Part shown: in pieces, positions 17,595-26,484 of the stretch
Numbering within the stretch: the stretch's first letter is position 1
Layout: each line of letters begins with the position of its first letter
DNA from: Micromonospora craterilacus
GTDB lineage: Bacteria; Actinomycetota; Actinomycetes; Mycobacteriales; Micromonosporaceae
Length of the DNA stretch: 49,921 nucleotides
Assembly (NCBI RefSeq): GCF_003236315.1
Contig: NZ_POTY01000013.1
Coordinates: forward strand, 1 to 49,921
Reading direction: 5' to 3'
The notes under the pieces: generated by a model
Databases searched by the model: none
The model's input: only the letters and a program-made list of their open reading frames with translations
What the model was told of the DNA's origin: nothing
Made by a program: the position numbers and the translations under genes

Positions 17595-18155
17595 TCAGCG
17601 GGCCCGCCAGTCCCGGGCCAGCATCGCGTAGATCACCTCGTCGGCCCATTCGCCCTTGACGAACTCGTTCTCCCGCAGGTGTGCCTCGCGCCGCATCCCC
17701 AACCGTTCCAGGACCCGGGCCGAGGCGGTGTTCCGGGCGTCCAGCCGGCCGACCACGCGGTGCAGGTCGAACCGGTCGAAGGCGAGCGCCAGCATTGCCG
17801 TCGCCGCCTCGGTGGCGTACCCGTGCCCCCGGTGGTCGGGGTGCAGCAGGTAGCCGATCTCGCCCTGCCGGTGCTCCGGTTCGGCCCAGGCCAGCACCAC
17901 GTCGCCGACGAGTTGCCCGGTCCGCCGCAGCACCGCCGCCAGTTGGATCGCGTCGCCCTTGTCCCGCAGGGCGGTCCGCTCCTGCCGCCGGGCCAGCACC
18001 GCCCGGGTGCCGTCGAGATCCGCCGGGGCCTCGCTGTAGAGGTAGCGGTGCGCGGCGGGATCGGCGAAGTAGCCGTGCAGGTCGGCCAGGTCCGACGGCC
18101 GGAACGGCCGCAGCTCCAGCCGCTCGGTCTTGAGCGGGAGGTCGGGCGTCAACAC
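17595..18155 (-). CDS. GNAT family N-acetyltransferase (RimJ/RimL type)
   Basis: 186 residues. Begins LPLKTERLELRPFRPSD and contains the acetyl-CoA-binding motif HPDHRGHGYATEA followed by RLDARNTASARVLERLGM, the typical ending of RimJ/RimL-like enzymes. Start at the GTG 18155 is preferred: TACCCT, a good -10 box, lies 6-7 nt upstream and there is no ribosome site, suggesting a leaderless message. A GTG nine codons upstream (18182) is the alternative. Substrate unknown: N-terminal amino groups of proteins or a small molecule. Confidence 0.88.
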   Translation of the reverse strand: MLTPDLPLKTERLELRPFRPSDLADLHGYFADPAAHRYLYSEAPADLDGTRAVLARRQERTALRDKGDAIQLAAVLRRTGQLVGDVVLAWAEPEHRQGEIGYLLHPDHRGHGYATEAATAMLALAFDRFDLHRVVGRLDARNTASARVLERLGMRREAHLRENEFVKGEWADEVIYAMLARDWRAR

Positions 18156-18294
18156 CAGGGCAGGGTACCCAGCACGGCCCACCAGCCGGACCGGGCCACG
18201 ATGCGGGACTCCCCTGTGTCACTGGACACGTCGGGACGCCGCCACCCCGAGTTGCCGTTAGGGCACCGAGCAACGGGATGACATCGTAGCCAGG

Positions 18295-19575
18295 GTGACC
18301 ACCGAGACCCCCGACGACTGGCGGCGGACCGGGCCCACACCCGAACAGCAGCGCCTGGACCTCTACGCCGGGCTCGCCGCGACGGCGCTGGCCCTGCTCA
18401 GCCTCACGCTGGCCCGCAGCACCGGGACGTTCCTGCTGGGGCCACCGCCGTCCGGCCTCGAACAGGTCCTCTGGACCGTCGCGGTGCCCCTGCCGCTGAT
18501 CTGGCGGCGCCGCTTCCCCGCCGCCACCGCGTTGGTCGTGTCGGCCGCGTTCATCGGGTCGCAGGCACGTGCCGTCCCCGAGTGGCAGCTCTCCCAGTGG
18601 GCCTTGTTCGCCGCCATCTACACCCTGGGCGCCTGGGGTCGGGACCGCCGGCTGTCCCGGCGGCTGCGGATCGGCCTGATCGCCGGCATGTTCGTCTGGC
18701 TCGGGGTCTCCTACGTGATCAGCTTCGGCACCCTCACCGCGGACGCCTTCGCGGACGCGATCGGGCCGGTGCCGCCGCTGCTCGCCGCGATCGTCACCGG
18801 CGTACTGATCAACACGCTGTTCTTCGGGTTCGCGTACTTCTTCGGGGAGACCGCGTGGATCGCCGCCCGCCGGCAGCACGAGCTGGCGGAGCAGGCAGAG
18901 CGGCTGCGCCGGTCGCAGGCCGAGGTCCGGGAGCACGCGGTGGTCGGCGAGCGGGTCCGGATCGCCCGGGAACTGCACGACGTGGTCGCCCACCACGTGT
19001 CGGTGATGGGGGTGCAGGCGTCGGCCTGCCGCCGGGTCTTCGACAAGGACCCGGCGAAGGCCCGGGTGGCGTTGACCGCGATCGAGGAGACCGCCCGCAC
19101 CGCGGTCGACGAGCTGCGCCGGATGCTCGGCGTGCTGCGCGCCCGCGACGGCGCCCCGGACCACGCGGAGCAGCCCGCCGGGATCGACCAGGTGGACGCC
19201 GTGGTCGACCGGGCCCGCGAGGCCGGGCTGCGGGCGACCCTCGGGGTGTACGGGGACCCCACGCCGCTGCCGGAGTCGCTCTCCCAGGCCGCGTACCGGG
19301 TGGTGCAGGAGGCCGCCACGAACGTGTTGAAGCACGCCACCGGGGCGACCGTGATCGACGTGCGAATTCGCTATCTGGAACACGAGGTGGAGGTCGACGT
19401 GACCGATGACGGCCGGGCCACCCGACCGGCGAACGCCGACGGGCTGGGGCTGATCGGGATGCGCGAACGGATCGCCGCGCACGGCGGCGCCCTGGAGGTC
19501 GGCCGGCGGACCGGCGGCGGCTGGCGGGTGCGGGCCCGCTTCCCGCTGCCGCTGACCGTGGGGACTCCGGCATGA
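18295..19575 (+). CDS. NarL-partner sensor histidine kinase (HisKA_3)
   Basis: 426 residues. Six or so hydrophobic segments fill residues 22-190 with little extracytoplasmic sequence, so the signal is likely sensed in or at the membrane. A short coiled linker leads to the HisKA_3 phosphoacceptor RIARELHDVVAHHVSVM (His228). The ATPase domain shows VQEAATNVLKHA, DVTDDGR and GLGLIGMRERIAAHGG. The stop overlaps the regulator start (ATGA). Architecture resembles LiaS/DesK-like kinases that control envelope-stress transporters; the ABC transporter directly downstream fits. Confidence 0.93.
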   Translation: MTTETPDDWRRTGPTPEQQRLDLYAGLAATALALLSLTLARSTGTFLLGPPPSGLEQVLWTVAVPLPLIWRRRFPAATALVVSAAFIGSQARAVPEWQLSQWALFAAIYTLGAWGRDRRLSRRLRIGLIAGMFVWLGVSYVISFGTLTADAFADAIGPVPPLLAAIVTGVLINTLFFGFAYFFGETAWIAARRQHELAEQAERLRRSQAEVREHAVVGERVRIARELHDVVAHHVSVMGVQASACRRVFDKDPAKARVALTAIEETARTAVDELRRMLGVLRARDGAPDHAEQPAGIDQVDAVVDRAREAGLRATLGVYGDPTPLPESLSQAAYRVVQEAATNVLKHATGATVIDVRIRYLEHEVEVDVTDDGRATRPANADGLGLIGMRERIAAHGGALEVGRRTGGGWRVRARFPLPLTVGTPA

Positions 19576-20267
19576 GTGAGTCGGTGCCGCCGATCCGGGT
19601 GCTGCTCGCCGACGACCAGCATCTGGTCCGTACCGGCTTTCGGGTCATCCTCGAGGTGGAGGACGACATCGAGGTGGTCGGCGAGGCCGCGGACGGCGAG
19701 CGGGCGGTCGGCATGGCTCGGGCGCTGCGCCCGGACGTGGTGCTGATGGACGTGGAGATGCCGGGGGTCGACGGGCTGGCGGCCACCCGGCGAATCACCT
19801 CGGAAGCGGCCGAGCCCGGCGACCCGGCCGTGCTGATCCTGACCACCTTCGACCGGGACGACTACCTGTTCGCCGCGCTGGCGGCCGGGGCCAGCGGCTT
19901 CCTGCTCAAGAACGGCACGCCGGAGGCGCTGGTCGAGGCGATCCGGGTGATGGCCCGCGGCGAGGGACTGCTCGCCCCGGAACTCACCCGGCGGGTGATC
20001 GCCACCTTCGCCCGGCCCGGCGCCCCGACGACCGGCGCTGGCACCGCACCGGAGGTGGCGCTGCGCGACCTCACACCCCGGGAGCGGGAGGTCCTGGAGC
20101 TGGTGGCCCGGGGCGCCAGCAATGCCGAGATCGCCGCCGCGCTGCACCTGGGCGAGGCGACCGTGAAGTCGCATGTCAGCCGGATGCTGGCCAAGCTCGG
20201 CCTGCGCGACCGGGTGCAGACGGTGATCTTCGCGTACGAGCACGGGGTGGTCCGGCCCGGCGGATGA
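19572..20267 (+). CDS. NarL/LuxR-type response regulator
   Basis: 231 residues. Receiver domain with Asp14-Asp15, phosphoacceptor Asp60 (VLMDVEMPG), Thr91 and Lys113; C-terminal LuxR helix-turn-helix LTPREREVLELVARG, then NAEIAAALHLGEATVKSHV. Translationally coupled to the kinase and 72 bp ahead of an ABC transporter that it probably controls. Confidence 0.95.
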   Translation: MSESVPPIRVLLADDQHLVRTGFRVILEVEDDIEVVGEAADGERAVGMARALRPDVVLMDVEMPGVDGLAATRRITSEAAEPGDPAVLILTTFDRDDYLFAALAAGASGFLLKNGTPEALVEAIRVMARGEGLLAPELTRRVIATFARPGAPTTGAGTAPEVALRDLTPREREVLELVARGASNAEIAAALHLGEATVKSHVSRMLAKLGLRDRVQTVIFAYEHGVVRPGG

Positions 20268-20339
20268 GCGCCTCCGCCGCAGGGCGGAGCCCGGATCTCC
20301 GCCGCCGGACGGAAGGCAACGGATGATCGGCGATCTAGC

Positions 20340-21245
20340 GTGAACGCCGTGACCTCGGTACTCCGCCTCGACGGCGTCGACCGCAGCTTCGGCGACCGTC
20401 AGGTGCTCAAGAACGTGTCCTTCGATGTCGTCGCCGGCCGGATGACCGGCTTCGTCGGCGGCAACGGCGCCGGCAAGACCACCACCATGCGGATCATCCT
20501 CGGGGTGCTCGCCCCCGATGCCGGCCAGGTGCGGTGGCAGGGCACGCCGCTGAGCCGCGAGGCCCGGCGGCGGTTCGGCTACATGCCCGAGGAACGCGGC
20601 CTCTATCCGAAGATGAGCGTCCGCGAGCAGGTGACCTACCTGGGCCGGCTGCACGGGCTGACCGCGGATGCGGCCCGGCGCGGCACCGACGAACTGCTGG
20701 AGCGGGTCGGGCTCGCCGAGCGCGGCGACGACCTGCTGGAGACGCTGTCGCTGGGCAACCAGCAGCGGGCCCAGATCGCCGCCGCGCTGGTGCACGAACC
20801 CGAGGTGCTGGTGCTCGACGAGCCGTTCTCCGGCCTGGACCCGCTGGCCGTGGACACGGTCGTCGGCGTGCTGCGCGAGCGGGCCGCCGCCGGCGTACCG
20901 GTGCTCTTCTCCAGCCACCAGCTGGATGTCGTCGAGCGGCTCTGCGACGACCTGGTGATCATCGCGGACGGCACGATCCGGGCCGCCGGCGGCCGCGAGC
21001 AGCTGCGCCAGACGTACACCACGCCCCGGTTCGAGCTGGTGGTGGAGACGGATGCGGGCTGGCTGCGGGACCAGCCCGGGGTGTCCCTGGTCGATCTGGA
21101 CGGTGCCCGCGCCGTGTTCGACCTCGCGCCCGGCGCGGACGAGCAGCCGGTGCTGCACGCGGCGTTGGCCCGCGGCCCGGTCCGCGCGTTCCGCCCGGTC
21201 AGCCCCTCCCTCGCCGAGATCTTCCGAGAGGTCGCCGCCCAGTGA
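20340..21245 (+). CDS. ABC transporter ATP-binding protein (NatA-like)
   Basis: 301-residue cytoplasmic ATPase. Walker A GGNGAGKTTTMR, signature LSLGNQQRAQIAAAL (LSLGN in place of the more usual LSGGQ), Walker B VLVLDEPFSGLDP and H-loop SSHQLDVVERL. The last 80 residues match the accessory DUF4162-type domain of NatA/drug-export ATPases. GTG start at 20340; the stop overlaps the permease start (GTGA). With the ABC-2 permease it probably exports sodium, a lipid or an antimicrobial, under the upstream two-component system. Confidence 0.94.
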   Translation: MNAVTSVLRLDGVDRSFGDRQVLKNVSFDVVAGRMTGFVGGNGAGKTTTMRIILGVLAPDAGQVRWQGTPLSREARRRFGYMPEERGLYPKMSVREQVTYLGRLHGLTADAARRGTDELLERVGLAERGDDLLETLSLGNQQRAQIAAALVHEPEVLVLDEPFSGLDPLAVDTVVGVLRERAAAGVPVLFSSHQLDVVERLCDDLVIIADGTIRAAGGREQLRQTYTTPRFELVVETDAGWLRDQPGVSLVDLDGARAVFDLAPGADEQPVLHAALARGPVRAFRPVSPSLAEIFREVAAQ

Positions 21246-22303
21246 ACATCATGCAGGCCACCCGCCTGGTCGCCGCTCGGGAGATCCGGGTCAAGCTGCG
21301 CGACCGTACCTTCCTGATCAGCACTGTGTTCTTCCTGCTGATCGCCGCGGCGGCGACCATCCTGCCGCCGCTGCTCTCCGGCGGACCGTCCACCGTGGCG
21401 GTGACCGAGGCGGCGGCCGGTCCGCTGCGCGCGGCGGGGCTGGAGGTGCACACGGTGCCCGACGACGCCGCCGCCGAGCAGGCGGTCCGCGACGGCGACG
21501 TGGACGCCGCGGTCGTCACCGGCCCGGCCGTGCTCGCCATGAACGAGGCCCCCGACGACGTGGTCTCGGCGCTGAGCAGTGCGCCCCCGGTCCGGCTGCT
21601 GAATCCGGACGCGGTGGACCCGGTGGTGGCCTTCCTGGTGCCGTTCGCCTTCGCCTTCATCTTCTTCATCACCTCGCAGACCTTCGGCGTGCAGATCGCG
21701 CAGAGCATCATCGAGGAGAAGCAGACCCGGATCGTGGAGATCCTGGTCGCCGCGGTGCCGGTCCGCGCGTTGCTCGCCGGCAAGATGCTCGCCGGCACCA
21801 TCCTGGCGCTCGGGCAGATCGGGCTGGTCGCCCTGGTCGCGGTGGCCGGGATGGCGTTCGGCGACAACAACGGACTGCTCACGCTGCTCGGGCCGGCGAT
21901 CGGATGGTTCGTGCCGTACTTCCTGCTGGGCTTCGTGCTGATCGCAGCGATGTGGGCGGCGGCCGGTGCGCTGGTCAACCGGCTGGAGGACATCGGCGGC
22001 GTGTCGATGCCGGTGCAGCTCGCGGTGATGCTGCCGTTCTTCGCGGTGATCTTCCTGAACGACAACGCCACCGCCATGCGGATGCTCTCCTACCTGCCGT
22101 TCTCGGCGCCCACGGCGATGCCGCTGCGGCTGTTCACCGGGGACGCGGCCGGCTGGGAACTGCCGTTGTCGCTGCTGCTGCTCCTGGTGGCGGCCGCCGG
22201 GTTCCTGGCCGCCGGGGCCCGGGTGTACGAAGGGTCGCTGCTGCGCACCAACGGCCGCACCTCGATCCGTACCGCCTGGCGGGAGCGCGAGACGGCGGCC
22301 TGA
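21242..22303 (+). CDS. ABC-2 type permease (NatB-like)
   Basis: 353 residues. First membrane segment directly after REIRVKLRDRTFLISTVFF; a roughly 120-residue extracytoplasmic loop follows; then five or six membrane segments, beginning VVAFLVPFAFAFIFFITSQ with the conserved coupling element SIIEEKQTRIVEILVAAV. This is the ABC2_membrane_3/NatB layout. GTG at 21242 overlaps the ATPase stop; an ATG three codons later is an alternative. Convergent with a DUF402 gene, 30 bp away. Confidence 0.92.
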   Translation: MNIMQATRLVAAREIRVKLRDRTFLISTVFFLLIAAAATILPPLLSGGPSTVAVTEAAAGPLRAAGLEVHTVPDDAAAEQAVRDGDVDAAVVTGPAVLAMNEAPDDVVSALSSAPPVRLLNPDAVDPVVAFLVPFAFAFIFFITSQTFGVQIAQSIIEEKQTRIVEILVAAVPVRALLAGKMLAGTILALGQIGLVALVAVAGMAFGDNNGLLTLLGPAIGWFVPYFLLGFVLIAAMWAAAGALVNRLEDIGGVSMPVQLAVMLPFFAVIFLNDNATAMRMLSYLPFSAPTAMPLRLFTGDAAGWELPLSLLLLLVAAAGFLAAGARVYEGSLLRTNGRTSIRTAWRERETAA

Positions 22304-22333
22304 CCGCCGCCGCCTGCTTGTTGCCGGGTGTCC

Positions 22334-22951
22334 TCAGCAGGGGACGGTGGCCCAGCCGGCGGGCAGGCGCGGGACCGGCCAGGCCGGGTCGGGCTTCCAG
22401 GAGGCCCAGGACTCGTCCCACCAGCGCTCGCCGACGTCGAGCCGGGCGGCGATCCGGTCACCCTCGGCGCGGATCGCCTCGCCCATCCCCGGGTAGCGCC
22501 CCTCCACCAGCCGCTGGGCGAACATCTCGACGTCCTTGAAGACGTACCGGTCGGCGTCCGCCGCCCACCACAGGTCCAGTTCGTGGTCGAGGGTGTCCAC
22601 CCCGACCGGCGTACGCCGGAACGGGTCCTGGAGGTTGAAGTACCAGCCGGCGAAGGTCCGGTCCGGGCCGGACCAGAACACGTCGACCGAGTGCGCCTCG
22701 CCGGGGCGCTGGAGCGTCAGCTTGCCGTGGCCGGTCCAAGCGGTGTGGCCCGCCGCCTGCCAGGGGTGGCGACCGCATGGGAAGGTCCCGTCGTCGGGAA
22801 AGCCGAACTCGGCCCCCGGCGGCAGGTAGAGCGCGAGCAGATCGGGCGAGTCCTCGACACAGATCGTCGGGCAGCCGAACCAGACCTCGCCGCGCAGGAT
22901 CTCCCGCCGCACGACCACGTCCCCGGGCGTGAACCGTTTACCTGCCGTCAC
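22334..22951 (-). CDS. DUF402 (FomD-like) protein
   Basis: 205 residues of DUF402. The conserved region is seen in SVDVFWSGPDRTFAGWYFNL, DTLDHELDLWWAADADRYVF and KDVEMFAQRLVEG. Characterised relatives hydrolyse nucleoside or nucleotide-linked phosphates with divalent metals (FomD; Staphylococcus SA1684), using acidic residues such as those in DHELDLW and KDVE. GTG 22951 is chosen because the domain begins soon after and GGGGGAG is just upstream, though the spacing is tight (2 nt); the frame stays open to a GTG at 23092. Substrate unknown. Confidence 0.8.
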   Translation of the reverse strand: MTAGKRFTPGDVVVRREILRGEVWFGCPTICVEDSPDLLALYLPPGAEFGFPDDGTFPCGRHPWQAAGHTAWTGHGKLTLQRPGEAHSVDVFWSGPDRTFAGWYFNLQDPFRRTPVGVDTLDHELDLWWAADADRYVFKDVEMFAQRLVEGRYPGMGEAIRAEGDRIAARLDVGERWWDESWASWKPDPAWPVPRLPAGWATVPC

Positions 22952-23154
22952 CGCTCCCCCGGGTTCCCGATCAGTCTTCCGCCAGCTCCGGCCGATGCTC
23001 CCTGATCCACGCCTCGACGTCGACTTCCGCCACACCTGCCCCCGCATCAGGTCCGCTACCGGCTCGGCGAAGTTCTGGTGGATTTCGGCCACCCGCCGGC
23101 CTCTTCACCTGACCCGCCGAGCGGGGTCGGCCGGGCAGAGACCGCGGCGGGAGG

Positions 23155-24426
23155 TCACCCCTCGGGCAGCTTGCGCATGGTGCGCAGCGGGGAGAAGACG
23201 ACCCAGAACACCCCGAGCAGGGCCGCGAGGCTGGCGATCCAGAGGGCGGGACGTACCCCGATCGCGGCACCGAGTGCCCCACCGATCAGGGCGCCGATCG
23301 GCCGGATGCCGTAGTTGACGGTGCGTCTGAAGCCGGAGACCACGGCGAGCATCGCCACCGGCGTGGCGGCGATCTGCACCGATCCGACCGCGATGTCGAG
23401 GACCATGACGCCCAGCGCGGAGACGAACTCGGCGGCGAACAGCAGCGCGAGCACCAGCGGCTGCGGTCCCACGGCCAGCGGCACGAGGACCAGTGGGGCC
23501 GGGAAGAGGACGAACCCGAGGAGCACCGCGGGGCCGATGCCGATCCGGCGGCTGACCGGGCCGGTGACCGCCGCGCCGAGCAGTCCGCCGAACGCACCGG
23601 CCCCGATGATCAGGCCCAGCAGGCCCGGGGAGACGCCCAGTTCGGTGGTCACGTACAGCACGAAGAGCGCGGCGAACATGTAGTTGAACAGGTTGAGCGT
23701 GGTGGTGCCGAGCAACGTCGCCCGGAGGACCGCGGAGCGGGCCACGTACCGCACGCCGGCGGCCATGCCCTGGCCGGAGCCGCTCGCCAGGGGATGCTCG
23801 GTGACCTGTGTCCGGGCCAGGAAGACCGCCGAGGTCAGGTAGGTGAGCACGCCGGAGAACAGCGCGACCGGGGCGGTGAGCGCCTGCACGAGCAGGCCAC
23901 CGATGCTCGGGCCGGCCACGTGCGACAGGGCTCTGCTGCCGTTGACCAGACTGTTGGCGTCCACATAGTCGGGCCGCTGGACCAGGGCGGCGAACAGGCT
24001 GCTGTGCGCCACCTCGAAGAACACCGAGAGGAGCCCGATGAGGAAGACCATGGCGCACAGCAGCAGCAGGTTCAACGCGTCCGCCCACCACAGCAGCGGC
24101 ACGGCCAGCAGAAGGCCCGCCCGGCCGAGATCGGTGATGATCATTACTTGGCGCCGACGTGGCCGCCGGTCCACCCAGGCACCGGCCGGCAGCGAGAAGA
24201 ACAGGTTCGGCAGTAGCGCGGCGGCGGTCAGGTAGCCCATCTCGGCGGGCCCGGCGCCGACCGCGAGCAGGGCCAGCAGCGGCACGGCGAGCATGGTGAT
24301 CTGGTCGCCGAAGAGCGAGACGGTCTGCGCGGACCAGTAGCGGCGGAAGGCGGTCTGCTGGAGCAGCCGTGGGACGCGCGGCCGGCGAGACGGTGCCGGG
24401 TCGGCCCGGACGACGGTTTCAGTCAT
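23155..24426 (-). CDS. MFS transporter (EntS/MFS_3-like)
   Basis: 423 residues, about twelve membrane segments. The N-terminus FRRYWSAQTVSLFGDQITML, the loop DRRPRRRQVMIITDLGR and SLVNGSRALSHVAGPSIGG are typical of the MFS_3 group that includes enterobactin exporter EntS. The ATG at 24426 overlaps the end of the upstream ArsR gene by 8 bp, so the pair is one unit and the regulator probably governs the exporter. Substrate cannot be deduced. Confidence 0.9.
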   Translation of the reverse strand: MTETVVRADPAPSRRPRVPRLLQQTAFRRYWSAQTVSLFGDQITMLAVPLLALLAVGAGPAEMGYLTAAALLPNLFFSLPAGAWVDRRPRRRQVMIITDLGRAGLLLAVPLLWWADALNLLLLCAMVFLIGLLSVFFEVAHSSLFAALVQRPDYVDANSLVNGSRALSHVAGPSIGGLLVQALTAPVALFSGVLTYLTSAVFLARTQVTEHPLASGSGQGMAAGVRYVARSAVLRATLLGTTTLNLFNYMFAALFVLYVTTELGVSPGLLGLIIGAGAFGGLLGAAVTGPVSRRIGIGPAVLLGFVLFPAPLVLVPLAVGPQPLVLALLFAAEFVSALGVMVLDIAVGSVQIAATPVAMLAVVSGFRRTVNYGIRPIGALIGGALGAAIGVRPALWIASLAALLGVFWVVFSPLRTMRKLPEG

Positions 24427-25036
24427 GGTCGGATCCAGCTCGCTGGCCCTCGGTGGGTACGGCTCCACGCGGCAGCGCCATCTGGATGATCATCACCGGG
24501 CGGGATCCGGGCGGACGTTTCGCCGGGTCGGCGATCCGCTCGTCGTACCGGGCCAGCAGTGCGTCGATCCCCTCCGTGACCTCGCGCAGCTCAGCGGCGG
24601 TGACGTGCAGCAACGCGTCGCCGAAGCCGGCGGCGGCCCGCCACTCGACGGGCTCGTCGGCGCGGACGGCGAGGTAGCCCTGCGCGCGTTGCACGTATTG
24701 GGCGAGCATCAAGCTGTTGAGCTGGTCGGCGGCGGACTTCATCGCCGGATCGTCGGAGTCGTCGTCCCAGGAGGTGTACTGCGTGGTGGCCCGCCAGGGC
24801 CGTTCCCGCCCGTCCGCCCCGGGGACGCGTTCGGCGAACCCGTACTTGGCGAGTTGCCGCAGGTGGAACGAGCAGTTCGGCACGTTGTCGTCGAGCCGGG
24901 CGGCAGCCTGAGTCGCGGTCATCGGGCCCTCGCCGCGCAACAGCCCGATCAGGCGCATCCGCAGCGGGTGCGCGTACGCCCGCAGGGCGCGTGGGTCAGT
25001 GACTTTGATCGAACGTTCGGGCACCTCGTCAGCCAT
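24419..25036 (-). CDS. ArsR-type winged-helix regulator
   Basis: 205 residues. N-terminal winged helix: RALRAYAHPLRMRLIGLLRG, TATQAAARLDDNVPNCSFHL and the wing near AERVPGADGRERPW. No cysteine cluster for metal sensing is visible (only Cys within NCSFH), so a small-molecule or protein signal is more likely than arsenite. The C-terminal half is helical, as in HTH_20/YceK-like regulators. ATG at 25036 has no ribosome site and seems leaderless. It overlaps the downstream MFS gene. Confidence 0.88.
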   Translation of the reverse strand: MADEVPERSIKVTDPRALRAYAHPLRMRLIGLLRGEGPMTATQAAARLDDNVPNCSFHLRQLAKYGFAERVPGADGRERPWRATTQYTSWDDDSDDPAMKSAADQLNSLMLAQYVQRAQGYLAVRADEPVEWRAAAGFGDALLHVTAAELREVTEGIDALLARYDERIADPAKRPPGSRPVMIIQMALPRGAVPTEGQRAGSDHD

Positions 25037-25054
25037 AGGTAGAGAATGCTTTAG

Positions 25055-25066
25055 AAAGATATCTTT
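25055..25066. promoter_or_regulatory. Palindromic operator inside ArsR promoter
   Basis: AAAGATATCTTT is a perfect 12-bp palindrome. On the minus strand it lies between a candidate -35 TTGCTA and -10 CATTCT (17-bp spacer), the latter 6 nt from the ATG. A regulator bound here would block the promoter, so autorepression is likely. Confidence 0.6.
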
Positions 25067-25146
25067 AGCAAGTGTCCGCCGTCCGACAACCAACAGGACG
25101 CCGTCACACCTTCCGAGTCCTGACACTCCGGGTCCTGACACACAGA

Positions 25147-25187
25147 CAGGGCGCGCACCCAAGCCCGAGGCTCGCGTGCGCGCCCTG
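25147..25187 (-). terminator. Terminator after yebC
   Basis: Perfect 12-bp stem CAGGGCGCGCAC (25147-25158) with GTGCGCGCCCTG (25176-25187); 17-nt loop. It lies 26 bp after the yebC stop. Confidence 0.75.
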
Positions 25188-25213
25188 CTGTCGCGCCAGT
25201 CGTCGGGGCCGGC

Positions 25214-25963
25214 TCAGCCGACCGCCTCCATCACGTCGTCGCTGACGTCGAAGTTGGCGAAGACGTTCTGCACGTCGTCGCAGTCCTCCAGGACGTCGAT
25301 CAGCTTGAAGATCTTGCGCGCGCCCTCCTCGTCCAGCGGCACGTTTACGCTGGGGATCAGCGAGGACTCGGCCGACTCGTACTCGATGCCGGCATCCTGC
25401 AGCGAGGTCCGCACGGCGAGCAGGTCACCCGGCTCGGAGACCACCTCGAACGCCTCGCCCAGGTCGTTGACCTCCTCGGCACCCGCGTCGAGGACCGCCA
25501 TCATCACGTCGTCCTCGGTGGTGCCCGCCTTCGGCACGATCACCACGCCCTTGCGGGAGAACATGTACGACACCGAGCCGGCGTCGGCGAACGAGCCGCC
25601 GTTGCGGGTCAGCGCGGTGCGCACCTCGGTGGCCGCCCGGTTGCGGTTGTCGGTCAGGCACTCGATCAGCAGCGCGACGCCGTTGGGGCCATAGCCCTCA
25701 TACATGATCGTCTGGTAGTCGGCACCGCCGGCCTCCAGGCCGGAGCCGCGCTTGACCGCACGATCGATGTTGTCGTTGGGGACCGAGTTCTTCTTGGCCT
25801 TCTGGATCGCGTCGTAGAGCGTCGGGTTGCCGGCCGGATCGCCACCGCCGGTTCGCGCCGCGACCTCCACGTTCTTGATCAGCTTGGCGAACATCTTGCC
25901 GCGCTTGGCGTCGATGACCGCCTTCTTGTGCTTGGTCGTCGCCCACTTTGAGTGGCCGGACAT
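25214..25963 (-). CDS. yebC: YebC/PmpR family protein
   Basis: 249 residues, full length. Starts with the invariant [20 protein letters not shown], then [19 protein letters not shown] and [11 protein letters not shown]. Family members act as DNA-binding regulators and, more recently, as factors relieving ribosome stalling at proline stretches (YebC/TACO1). ATG with GGAGG upstream. In mycobacteria yebC neighbours pdxT, as here once the intervening accessory genes at 26186-28135 are removed. Confidence 0.96.
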   Translation of the reverse strand: MSGHSKWATTKHKKAVIDAKRGKMFAKLIKNVEVAARTGGGDPAGNPTLYDAIQKAKKNSVPNDNIDRAVKRGSGLEAGGADYQTIMYEGYGPNGVALLIECLTDNRNRAATEVRTALTRNGGSFADAGSVSYMFSRKGVVIVPKAGTTEDDVMMAVLDAGAEEVNDLGEAFEVVSEPGDLLAVRTSLQDAGIEYESAESSLIPSVNVPLDEEGARKIFKLIDVLEDCDDVQNVFANFDVSDDVMEAVG

Positions 25964-26185
25964 CTGTTACCTCCGTTGCTACCCGCCGCCTGCATCGACC
26001 GCACCGCACGCGCCCCGCTCCGCACCGGCGCACACGGGTGGTGCCGGTCAGCTCTGGTGGAAGCCGTGGCGGCCAGATGGCCCTGCCGAATCTCGACAAT
26101 CCTACCGACGGACCACGAGTGGTCGTCACCCGCCGCACGTCAGCGGCCGACCCGATCAGTGCGATCAACGCATAGCGGACAAAAG

Positions 26186-26482
26186 CTATTCCCCCATGCC
26201 GTACGACCCCAGCACGGTGAACCCAGCTGTGCTCCGCTGCTCGCAGCGCTCCTCCAGGCCGGCCCGGTAACGCCGGAACGACTCCAGCTCCGGCAGCGGC
26301 CCCGGCAGATCCGGGCCCATGGCGACATCGACAAAGCGGTGCCCGTCGTCGAGTCGCAGAGTCAGGTAGCGGAACCCGGGCGGCCCGAGCCGGACCAGTT
26401 CCTCGTGCACGGCGCCGAGCAGGGTCAGGTGCTCGGCGAGGCGATCGGGGCGGACCTGGTACGTGATCAGGATGGTCTCCAT
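26186..26482 (-). CDS. Small monooxygenase-like protein (dimeric alpha/beta barrel)
   Basis: 98 residues beginning ETILITYQVRPDRLAEHLTLL, with beta-strand GFRYLTLRLDDGHRFVDVAM. Layout and length fit the antibiotic-biosynthesis-monooxygenase/ferredoxin-like fold, though the catalytic specificity is not visible. ATG 26482 is 2 bp after the stop of the FMN reductase gene, so the two are coupled and probably work in one redox step. No wider cluster is present. Confidence 0.72.
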   Translation of the reverse strand: METILITYQVRPDRLAEHLTLLGAVHEELVRLGPPGFRYLTLRLDDGHRFVDVAMGPDLPGPLPELESFRRYRAGLEERCEQRSTAGFTVLGSYGMGE

Positions 26483-26484
26483 GC

